37,280 nt of DNA. Origin: JAJYTL01 sp046705265. Lineage in GTDB: Bacteria; Pseudomonadota; Alphaproteobacteria; Ferrovibrionales; Ferrovibrionaceae. Made by a program: the position numbers and the translations under genes. The stretch covers positions 1 through 37,280 of the forward strand of contig JBJKQL010000129.1 in NCBI GenBank assembly GCA_046705265.1, in the 5' to 3' direction. Every line of letters starts with the position of its first letter. Position 1 is the first letter of the stretch. The notes beneath the pieces were generated by a model. It made no database searches and was not told where the DNA came from. It saw nothing but the letters and a program-made list of their open reading frames with translations. This document shows positions 31,709 to 37,280 of the stretch, in pieces.

Positions 31709-32848
31709 ATGGCAAAAAGGATACTCATCGTCGGTGGCGGGCTTGCCGGCACGATCGTGGCCAATGGCCTTTGTCGGCAGCTCCGTGAAGAACTCTCGGC
31801 CGGCGGCGTGATCATTACCATGCTTGGGACATCCGAAACCCACATGTACCAGCCGGGCCTGCTTTACGTCCCGTTCGGACGCATGCGGGAATCCGAGCTT
31901 TTCCGGGACCAGCGCAGGGTGCTGGATCGGCGGGTGCCTTATTTTGTCGATCCCGCCAAGCACATCGACGTCGAGAATAAAACCGTCACTACCGAGTCCG
32001 GAAAGACCCATGGCTATGATTATCTTGTGATCGCCACCGGGTCGCGCATCCGGCCAGACAATATTCCTGGCATGACCGAGGGCGGCCATTGGTTTTACGA
32101 TCTCGATGGTGCTCGCAAGATGCGGGACGCGCTGGAAAAATTCGAGGGTGGAAAGATCATCGTCAACATCAACGCCCCGCACAAGTGCCCAGTGGCTCCA
32201 CTCGAAGTGACCTTCATGCTGCGCGACTATCTTGCCGCCAAGGGCCTCCTCGATAAAAGCGAAATCACCTATACCTATCCGATCGGGCGCCTCCATTCAC
32301 TCGAACCGGTGGCAAACTGGGCCGTACCCGAGTTTCAGCGCCACGGAATCAGATCGGAGACCTTCTTCAACACCAAGGCGGTCGATCCTAAGGCAAAGAC
32401 CATTACCTCGGAGGAGGGCGTAACGCTCAACTACGACCTTCTCGTCACCATCCCGCCGCACAGCGGCCATCAGGTTATCACGGATTCAAACCTTGGCGCC
32501 GGTGGATGGGTGCCAACGCAACGGAACACGCTTCTTCGCGAGGGGTCGAGCGACGTCTTTGTCGTTGGCGATACCACCAACCTTCCCATATCCAAGGCCG
32601 GCTCGACGGCGCATTTCGAGGCCGACACGATTATCGACAACATTACGTCGCTGATCAAAGAGGATCGCTGGGCGCGGCATTACGACGGCAAGGTGTTCTG
32701 CTTTGTCGAGACCGGCCTCCATTCCGGGACTTACGTTTGGTTCAACTATACGACGCCACCCAATCCAGGCCCGCCGTCGCAGATGATCCATTGGTTCAAG
32801 CTTGCCTATAACCGGCTCTACTGGCTTTCCGCCAGAGGCCTGCTATAG
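31709..32848 (+). CDS. Sulfide:quinone oxidoreductase-like flavoprotein
   Basis: A 379-residue FAD protein of the SQR/NDH-2 group. The FAD motif is VGGGLAG (8-14), the SQR-like membrane-facing motif HMYQPGLLYVPFG follows, and the second FAD segment is FVVGDTTN. Cys160 in HKCPVAPLE matches the conserved redox Cys of SQR, and Cys331 in FCFVETG sits where the C-terminal one is expected. The third SQR Cys (about 128) is missing: the region reads GGHWFY. It may therefore be a divergent SQR, or may work on persulfide of TusA/DsrE rather than free sulfide. The start at 31709 follows GGAGGAGG. A DUF1641 gene follows, as often found with such flavoproteins. Confidence 0.85.
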   Translation: MAKRILIVGGGLAGTIVANGLCRQLREELSAGGVIITMLGTSETHMYQPGLLYVPFGRMRESELFRDQRRVLDRRVPYFVDPAKHIDVENKTVTTESGKTHGYDYLVIATGSRIRPDNIPGMTEGGHWFYDLDGARKMRDALEKFEGGKIIVNINAPHKCPVAPLEVTFMLRDYLAAKGLLDKSEITYTYPIGRLHSLEPVANWAVPEFQRHGIRSETFFNTKAVDPKAKTITSEEGVTLNYDLLVTIPPHSGHQVITDSNLGAGGWVPTQRNTLLREGSSDVFVVGDTTNLPISKAGSTAHFEADTIIDNITSLIKEDRWARHYDGKVFCFVETGLHSGTYVWFNYTTPPNPGPPSQMIHWFKLAYNRLYWLSARGLL

Positions 32849-32859
32849 GAGGTGGTCCA

Positions 32860-33381
32860 ATGAATGACGGAGGCATCTCCAATCAGCCTATCGGTGAGCT
32901 CGAACGGCTCACCTTGGCAGCGCGCGAGGCCTTGACCGATTCGATGGTTGAACGCCTTGCGATCACCGGCGCGAACGCAGCTGAAATCATCGACCGCTTG
33001 AACGACGAAAGCACGCGCCTCGCCGTTCACGCTCTGATCGATCGCGTGACCGAACTTCACAGAGTAGGGGCCTTGGATACCCTGTTCGATCTGACAGCGC
33101 TGCTTCATGCGGCGCGCAACGCCTCGACAGACAATATCGTCGAGCGCCTCTTCACTTTCTTCGAACAGATGATCAATACGGTCGGCAACGAATCCATGGG
33201 CCGGATCGCCGAAAATACCAGGGAGGCGCTTGAAGTCGCGGCCGCGGAAGCCGCCAATGTTCCTGCAAAAGGCGGGCTTCTCGCGGCACTCGCTCTGCTT
33301 TCCAAACCGGAAGCGCAGCAGAGCTTGGCTTTCCTACTGAGATTCGGCGAAAACCTGCGCCAGAAAACGACACGGGGATAG
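32860..33381 (+). CDS. DUF1641-family protein
   Basis: A 173-residue protein, largely helical and acidic, with the DUF1641 pattern near VTELHRVGALDTLFDLTALLHAA. No Cys and no membrane span is seen. DUF1641 proteins are commonly encoded beside SQR-like flavoproteins or formate dehydrogenases and are thought to assist them. It lies 11 bp after the SQR-like gene with a perfect AGGAGGT ribosome-binding site, so it is the last gene of this operon. Confidence 0.83.
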   Translation: MNDGGISNQPIGELERLTLAAREALTDSMVERLAITGANAAEIIDRLNDESTRLAVHALIDRVTELHRVGALDTLFDLTALLHAARNASTDNIVERLFTFFEQMINTVGNESMGRIAENTREALEVAAAEAANVPAKGGLLAALALLSKPEAQQSLAFLLRFGENLRQKTTRG

Positions 33382-33401
33382 TGCGGCACCGACGAGACGA
33401 C

Positions 33402-33429
33402 CGCGGCGGGCGTTATCGGCCCCGCCGCG
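33402..33429 (+). terminator. GC-rich hairpin between convergent operons
   Basis: CGCGGCGGG and CCCGCCGCG form a 9-bp perfect stem with a 10-nt loop, 20 bp after the DUF1641 stop and downstream of sat on the other strand. No T-run follows, so it may be a Rho-assisted end or an RNA 3' stabiliser rather than a classic intrinsic terminator. Confidence 0.45.
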
Positions 33430-33486
33430 CCCTCGTTCGGAATTAAGTAACGTGCATTGCAGTACCGAATTGATACTCAGTGTCCT

Positions 33487-33500
33487 TTTGGCATGCCAAA
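33487..33500. promoter_or_regulatory. Perfect 14-bp palindrome TTTGGCATGCCAAA
   Basis: A gapless perfect dyad between the convergent DUF1641 and sat genes. It cannot form a normal RNA hairpin, so a protein-binding site is more likely. It shares the TTGGCA/TGCCAA half-site with the dyad upstream of sat at 34862-34885. Confidence 0.35.
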
Positions 33501-33590
33501 GAGGACCCGATTTCAAGAGGCGCGGTGAAGGGTTCCGGTAAGCTGCCTCGGAACACCATTCCTCATTCATTCGAAAAGCGGCTCGGCGCG

Positions 33591-34763
33591 TCACGCCAGG
33601 CTGTCGTAATAGGCCTGCAGGATTTTCACCACTTCCGGACGACTGAACTCGGCAGGAATCGGCTCATGCTTGGCGAACATCTCGCGCAACCGCGTGCCTG
33701 AGATCTGAAGCCTGTCGCTCGCGTCGTGCGGGCAGGTCTTTCCTGTCGCCATGCCGCCGCAGCGATAGCAGTAGAAGGTAATGTCGATTTTGAGCGGTTC
33801 GATGACGAGACTGCCGGGAGGCAGGGTATCGAAGATGTGATGGGCGTCGAACGGCCCGTAATAACTCCCGACGCCAGCGTGATCCCGTCCAACGACGAGA
33901 TGCGAACAGCCGAAGTTTTGTCGGAACAACGCGTGCAGCAGGGCTTCCCGCGGGCCGGCGTAGCGCATCTCGATGGGATAGCCAGCCTGGACCACCGTCC
34001 CCGGGACGAAATAACTTTGCACCAACGCTTCGATCGCCGCTACGCGGACTTCGGCGGGTATGTCCCCTGGCTTCAAAGCTCCCAAAACTTGATGGATGAG
34101 CAAACCGTCGCAGATTTCGATCGCAATCTTCGCCAAATGCTCGTGACTGCGGTGCATCGGATTGCGTGTTTGGAACGCCGCAACCTTGGACCAACCGCGT
34201 TCCGCAAACATGGCCCGCGTCTCCGCCGGCCGGTGATAGAGACCGGCATAGGTTTCCGGGAAATGGCCCTCGGAAAGAGCAAGAACGGATCCCGCCAAGT
34301 TGACAGGGGGTTGTTCCATGACCTTCTGCACGCCGGGATGCTTTGTGTCGGTGGTGCGAAAGACATGCTCGCATTCCAATTTACGGTCGATGGCGTATTT
34401 CTCGCCAACCTGGAGTGTCGCGAGGATATCGCCGTTCTCCCCGTCCACCAACGCGACATCCTCGCCAATCCGGATGCTGTCTCCGAGTTCCTGGTCGCAA
34501 GAAAGTGTGATCGGAATCGGCCAAAACAGCCCATTGGCAAGCTTCATGTCGAGGCAACAGCCTCGCCAGTCGGCCTCGCCCATGAAACCACCAAGGGGCG
34601 TATAGGCACCCATGGCCAGCATGAAGAGATCGGACGCTTCTCGGCTCGAAAGCCTCACCTGTTTCAGCGCTGCGGCGCGCTTCAGCTCCTCCTTCCGTTG
34701 AGATGCGGAAAGAAGAAGAGGCTTGAGCGTTTCGGAGCCATGGGGCGGCACCAATTTAGACAT
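33591..34763 (-). CDS. sat: Sulfate adenylyltransferase (ATP sulfurylase), dissimilatory type
   Basis: A 390-residue homo-oligomeric-type ATP sulfurylase. Active-site motifs are QTRNPMHRSH (198-207) and GRDHAG (292-297). A Cys332/Cys335/Cys344/His346 set (CYRCGG...CPH) matches the zinc site of dissimilatory and archaeal enzymes. In sulfur oxidisers it runs in reverse, turning APS plus pyrophosphate into ATP and sulfate, after APS reductase has made APS from the sulfite released by sHdr. No aprBA is present in the window. The ATG at 34763 is preferred over a TTG two codons upstream; no clear ribosome-binding site is seen. It is convergent with the SQR-like operon. Confidence 0.94.
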   Translation of the reverse strand: MSKLVPPHGSETLKPLLLSASQRKEELKRAAALKQVRLSSREASDLFMLAMGAYTPLGGFMGEADWRGCCLDMKLANGLFWPIPITLSCDQELGDSIRIGEDVALVDGENGDILATLQVGEKYAIDRKLECEHVFRTTDTKHPGVQKVMEQPPVNLAGSVLALSEGHFPETYAGLYHRPAETRAMFAERGWSKVAAFQTRNPMHRSHEHLAKIAIEICDGLLIHQVLGALKPGDIPAEVRVAAIEALVQSYFVPGTVVQAGYPIEMRYAGPREALLHALFRQNFGCSHLVVGRDHAGVGSYYGPFDAHHIFDTLPPGSLVIEPLKIDITFYCYRCGGMATGKTCPHDASDRLQISGTRLREMFAKHEPIPAEFSRPEVVKILQAYYDSLA

Positions 34764-35088
34764 ATTCAAGTTGCCCTATTTATTTACTCTGGCTCGAGTC
34801 TTGAGATTGTCCCATCGTCTTGGAAACCCTGCTTGCCGGGATGATCTACGGAGTTCGGCCGATTGGCATTGCATGCTGTGCCAATAGTGCAGTTCCAAGG
34901 AATCGCCACGACCAGCCTGTCGTTTTCTTTCTTGGGCTGCAACCGGCAAATCTTGGCTGAATCTTACGGTCTAAAGAGAGGGATGAAACGCTCCCATGCC
35001 TGACGTTCATTACAATACCGCCGATGGGACAGATTCGACATGTTAAATTATTGCCGCTTCCTCGGCGAAAGACAATGAGGAGTGGGCG
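34764..35088. promoter_or_regulatory. Upstream region of sat
   Basis: More than 300 bp without a convincing gene. It contains a 24-bp dyad at 34862-34885 and probably the sat promoter. No promoter boxes could be assigned with confidence. Confidence 0.45.
34862..34885. promoter_or_regulatory. Dyad ATTGGCA-N10-TGCCAAT upstream of sat
   Basis: A perfect 7-bp inverted repeat whose spacer centres on the palindrome GCATGC, so 20 of 24 bases are symmetric. It sits 99-122 bp upstream of the sat start, a common place for an activator site. The binding protein is unknown. Confidence 0.45.
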
Positions 35089-35280
35089 ATGCCCCGAACC
35101 AGACCTATAGCCGGGAGCCAAGACCTGCGAGGGGTCCATGCCCGCCGGTCACGGCTCTGCAATCAGGAAATGGTCTCGGGGATAGCCGTAGCGGTATTGG
35201 GGCGCGCCGAAAACGGCGACCGGCGCTTTGGCCTTCCTTACGGCGGCACGATCGACAACGTCAAACCATATGACGATTGA
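35089..35280 (+). CDS. Possible small hypothetical protein
   Basis: A 63-residue open frame preceded by GAGGAG at 8 nt. Codon third positions are moderately GC-rich and the C-terminal half (RRFGLPYGGTIDNVKPYDD) looks protein-like. It belongs to no family I recognise. It is isolated between sat and the CBS gene, and could be spurious. Confidence 0.3.
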   Translation: MPRTRPIAGSQDLRGVHARRSRLCNQEMVSGIAVAVLGRAENGDRRFGLPYGGTIDNVKPYDD

Positions 35281-35306
35281 TGCGCCTCAATCCGGGCACC
35301 GTGATA

Positions 35307-35738
35307 TCAGCGTATCGCAGCGAAATCGCGCAGCACGCCAACCTCGAGCTCGGTCTCTTTAAGACGAAAGCTGACCGCGTCCCCAATGGAGACAATGCCC
35401 GCTAGTTCACCGTGGTCGACCACCGGCAGGTGGCGAATGCGGCGCTCGTGCATCACTTCCATGATCCTCTTAACGGAGTCGGAGGGTTCGCAGGTGACGA
35501 CCGGGAAAGACATGATATTGCGTATCGGCATATCGATAATGCCTTTGCCGTATCGGGTAATGCCCGCGACGATATCCCGTTCTGATACGACCCCGACAAT
35601 GCGGCCCTCCGCGTCGCATACGACGGCGACGCCGACGCGCTTTTCGGTGAGTAGCGCTGCGGTCTCGGAAACCGAGTGCTCAGGACGAACGGTGAAAACG
35701 GCGATTCCTTTGCTTTTGAGAATCGTGTCAACTGACAT
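35307..35738 (-). CDS. Two-CBS-domain protein
   Basis: A 143-residue protein made of two CBS repeats (about 5-62 and 72-130), with the motifs VGVVSERDIV and AGIVSIGDAV ending each repeat. CBS pairs bind adenine nucleotides such as AMP, ATP or SAM and act as energy sensors. It is free-standing, with a GAGGG site 7 nt before the start. Being next to sat and a radical SAM gene it may sense AMP/ATP or SAM status, but no partner can be named. An inverted repeat GTTCAA-N10-TTGAAC lies about 43-64 bp upstream. Confidence 0.9.
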   Translation of the reverse strand: MSVDTILKSKGIAVFTVRPEHSVSETAALLTEKRVGVAVVCDAEGRIVGVVSERDIVAGITRYGKGIIDMPIRNIMSFPVVTCEPSDSVKRIMEVMHERRIRHLPVVDHGELAGIVSIGDAVSFRLKETELEVGVLRDFAAIR

Positions 35739-35780
35739 GGAATGGCCCTCTCAAGTACAGCGATCGCGCGCCAGAATCGG

Positions 35781-35802
35781 GTTCAAAATCATGGTCTTGA
35801 AC
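35781..35802. promoter_or_regulatory. Inverted repeat upstream of the CBS gene
   Basis: GTTCAA-N10-TTGAAC, a perfect 6-bp dyad, lies 43-64 bp before the CBS start codon. It is compatible with an operator, but short enough to be chance. Confidence 0.3.
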
Positions 35803-35923
35803 GGCGTCGAATCGCGCCCGCGGCCAACGCATTGCATTTCGCGCAGCCGCGGAGCGGTCGCGACGATGGCCGCATACTGTTGTTCTCGGAGAAGGATATC
35901 CGAATTTTCGCCTTCGGCGCAGA

Positions 35924-35949
35924 AAAATGCCGCATGGGAGCCATGCGGA
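35924..35949 (-). terminator. Intrinsic terminator after the radical SAM gene
   Basis: On the minus strand, CCGCATGG-CTC-CCATGCGG (8-bp perfect stem, 3-nt loop) is followed by CATTTTTCT. It starts 26 bp after the radical SAM stop codon, so it should end that transcript before the CBS gene. Confidence 0.72.
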
Positions 35950-35974
35950 TGACACGCCATTTGACGGCGCTTCT

Positions 35975-37039
35975 TCAAACGAACGCGGCGTGCGCGGGAT
36001 CGGCGGCCATTATGTCGGTAAGGGCGAGGTTCTTGTGATGGGCCACGCAGTGGTGGGCGCAACGCTCGGCTGGGTTGAAGGTCCGTAGCGTCTCCTGATT
36101 CTCATCGGAAAACCAGAACTCGGCGAAGGTGCGTTCGGCAATCGAGCCGAGGCAGCCAAGATCCGTGTAAGCCTTGTCCTGGCATGTGTAAACCCGGCAA
36201 TCAGCCCCGATAACCGTGAGGAAATTGAGCACGGGACAGGTGCTGTAGGGTTTGACGAAGAGTTCGTCGAGACCGTGATAGTGATCGACGACGGCGAAGC
36301 CGTCATCGGCGAGTTCGCGGGCATGGGCAATTTGGTCCGCGACAACGGTTCTGATGCGTGCGTGATAGGCGTTGTTCTCGGCTGCGCTGTTGCCGACGAC
36401 GGCACCGGAAAGCTTCACGTGGTTGACGCCGATGTCGCGGAAGAGCTTGCAGACGTCGTAGATATGGGCGGCGTTGCGCTCACCGACGATGAAGCTGATA
36501 CCAAGCGTGCACGGGCTCTGCCGGTCGGCGAAGCGGGTAAGATTTTCGAGGAGGGCGGTAAAGCGCGGGCCCTTCAGGCCGCGGCTCTCGTTGTAGCTCG
36601 CATCATCAAAGCCGTCCACCGAAACCCGGACCCAGGTTCCGTATTCGGCAAAGGCATCGGCCATGCGGCCCTTGAGGTTGGAGCCATTGGTCAGGGTAGC
36701 GACCCGGATGCCGCCGATGGCCAGACGCTCGACGATCTCGGGAAGCGGCTTGTAGAGAAGAGGCTCGCCGCCGCCGGAGAAGGTGACGGCACGCACGCCG
36801 ATCCGAATCAAATCCTCGGCGATTTCTGCCATTTTCGCCCCGGGGATCCGATCGTTTTCATTCATATCCTCGCCAAGCTTCAGATTGTCGGCGCGATAGG
36901 CGCAGTACCAGCAATTGTGATTGCAGCGGTTGATTGGTTTGATCCGCACGTGGAGCGGCGCTATCGGCTCGCCCCGCCGGAGCGCGTGCAATCGATCCGG
37001 GTGGCTAAGTATCTTCAGATCGCTATAGATGTGGCCCAT
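35975..37039 (-). CDS. Radical SAM protein with C-terminal Cys-rich (SPASM/twitch-like) region
   Basis: A 354-residue radical SAM enzyme. CNHNCWYC (Cys39, 43, 46) binds the catalytic cluster; FSGGGEPLL and a later TNGS follow the family pattern. The C-terminal part has Cys residues in STCPVL, GADCRVYTC, LGCLGS and RCAHHC, which suggests one auxiliary iron-sulfur cluster. Relatives modify peptides, sugars or alcohols; the substrate cannot be told. It is not similar to LipS1 or LipS2 outside the core. The start at 37039 has GGAG about 12 nt upstream. A terminator follows it, so it is the last gene of its transcript. Confidence 0.85.
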   Translation of the reverse strand: MGHIYSDLKILSHPDRLHALRRGEPIAPLHVRIKPINRCNHNCWYCAYRADNLKLGEDMNENDRIPGAKMAEIAEDLIRIGVRAVTFSGGGEPLLYKPLPEIVERLAIGGIRVATLTNGSNLKGRMADAFAEYGTWVRVSVDGFDDASYNESRGLKGPRFTALLENLTRFADRQSPCTLGISFIVGERNAAHIYDVCKLFRDIGVNHVKLSGAVVGNSAAENNAYHARIRTVVADQIAHARELADDGFAVVDHYHGLDELFVKPYSTCPVLNFLTVIGADCRVYTCQDKAYTDLGCLGSIAERTFAEFWFSDENQETLRTFNPAERCAHHCVAHHKNLALTDIMAADPAHAAFV

Positions 37040-37212
37040 CCTTGGTGCTCCAGAAAGGCGGCTCCGCCGGCGATGCCGCTGTCCAGCCCCTAGGCGCAGA
37101 GCGTTTTCCGCACGGGGTACGGGCTTCCGCAGGCTGCGCCGGTTCGTGTGACAGGCAACCAGAGCTTATACGATGGCCTGCGTCCCCTAAGATCACGTTA
37201 AGGATCGCGGTA

Positions 37213-37280
37213 ATGATCGACGGTTTCACAGCGATAGGAGGCGGGTGCCGGCCGTCCGAGCCATTGGAGAGCGGCTCGTC
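37213..37280 (+). other. Right edge; possible start of a gene cut by the window
   Basis: An ATG at 37213 with AAGGA about 10 nt upstream opens a frame that has no stop before the window end (22 codons). It is too short to identify. The rest of 37040-37212 shows no gene. Confidence 0.2.

Noticed and set aside
34864..34881. Sigma-54 promoter suggested by TTGGCA...TGTGC upstream of sat.
   Set aside because: The GG and GC elements are 15 bp apart instead of the required 12, and the sequence is better explained as a symmetric dyad.

Overview
This is GC-rich DNA whose gene content suggests an alphaproteobacterium able to oxidise reduced sulfur compounds. That assignment is inferred from gene families and locus layout, not from a marker gene. 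No rRNA, tRNA, CRISPR array or insertion sequence was seen.

Left third (about 0.3-14.1 kb): a catabolic and uptake island. The minus-strand block holds a Gfo/Idh/MocA oxidoreductase, an M24 peptidase-fold protein with altered metal ligands, a two-domain PEP-synthase-like protein, a CocE/NonD hydrolase, a TetR regulator and a 3-hydroxyisobutyrate-dehydrogenase-like enzyme. A divergent plus-strand operon encodes a Tat-type substrate-binding protein, LivHMGF and an ACMSD-type amidohydrolase. Related TGATCATTTGATCA-type sites lie upstream of the M24 gene and in the divergent promoter region, suggesting one regulon for an unknown amide, ester or peptide-like compound.

Middle (14.2-30.2 kb): a near-complete sulfur-oxidising heterodisulfide-reductase-like (sHdr) locus with its own lipoate assembly route. 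On the minus strand are lipS2, lipT, lipS1 and a lipoate-protein ligase fused to an alpha/beta hydrolase. On the plus strand are dsrE, shdrC1-B1-A-hyp-C2-B2, an unknown gene, lbpA (the lipoyl carrier), a second dsrE-like gene and tusA. Between the two blocks sit a glutamine-amidotransferase-like protein without its catalytic Cys and a FadL-type outer-membrane channel. In the known model, TusA/DsrE proteins hand sulfane sulfur to the sHdr complex, LbpA carries the intermediate, and LipS1/LipS2/LipT with the ligase build lipoate on LbpA.

Right part (30.2-37.1 kb): an ArsR-type regulator with a Cys pair spaced like that of persulfide sensors, then a second sulfur-transfer operon (DsrE-like, TusA-like, SQR-like flavoprotein, DUF1641 protein). 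Next come ATP sulfurylase (sat), a two-CBS protein and a radical SAM enzyme. Sat implies that sulfite leaves through APS, but no APS reductase is in the window.

The most notable points are the ligase-hydrolase fusion, an ATTC-N8-GAAT operator over the fadL promoter next to a SqrR-like regulator gene, a 2 x 20-bp tandem repeat in the lipS2/amidotransferase-like promoter region, the inactivated amidotransferase-like protein, and the unknown gene between shdrB2 and lbpA.
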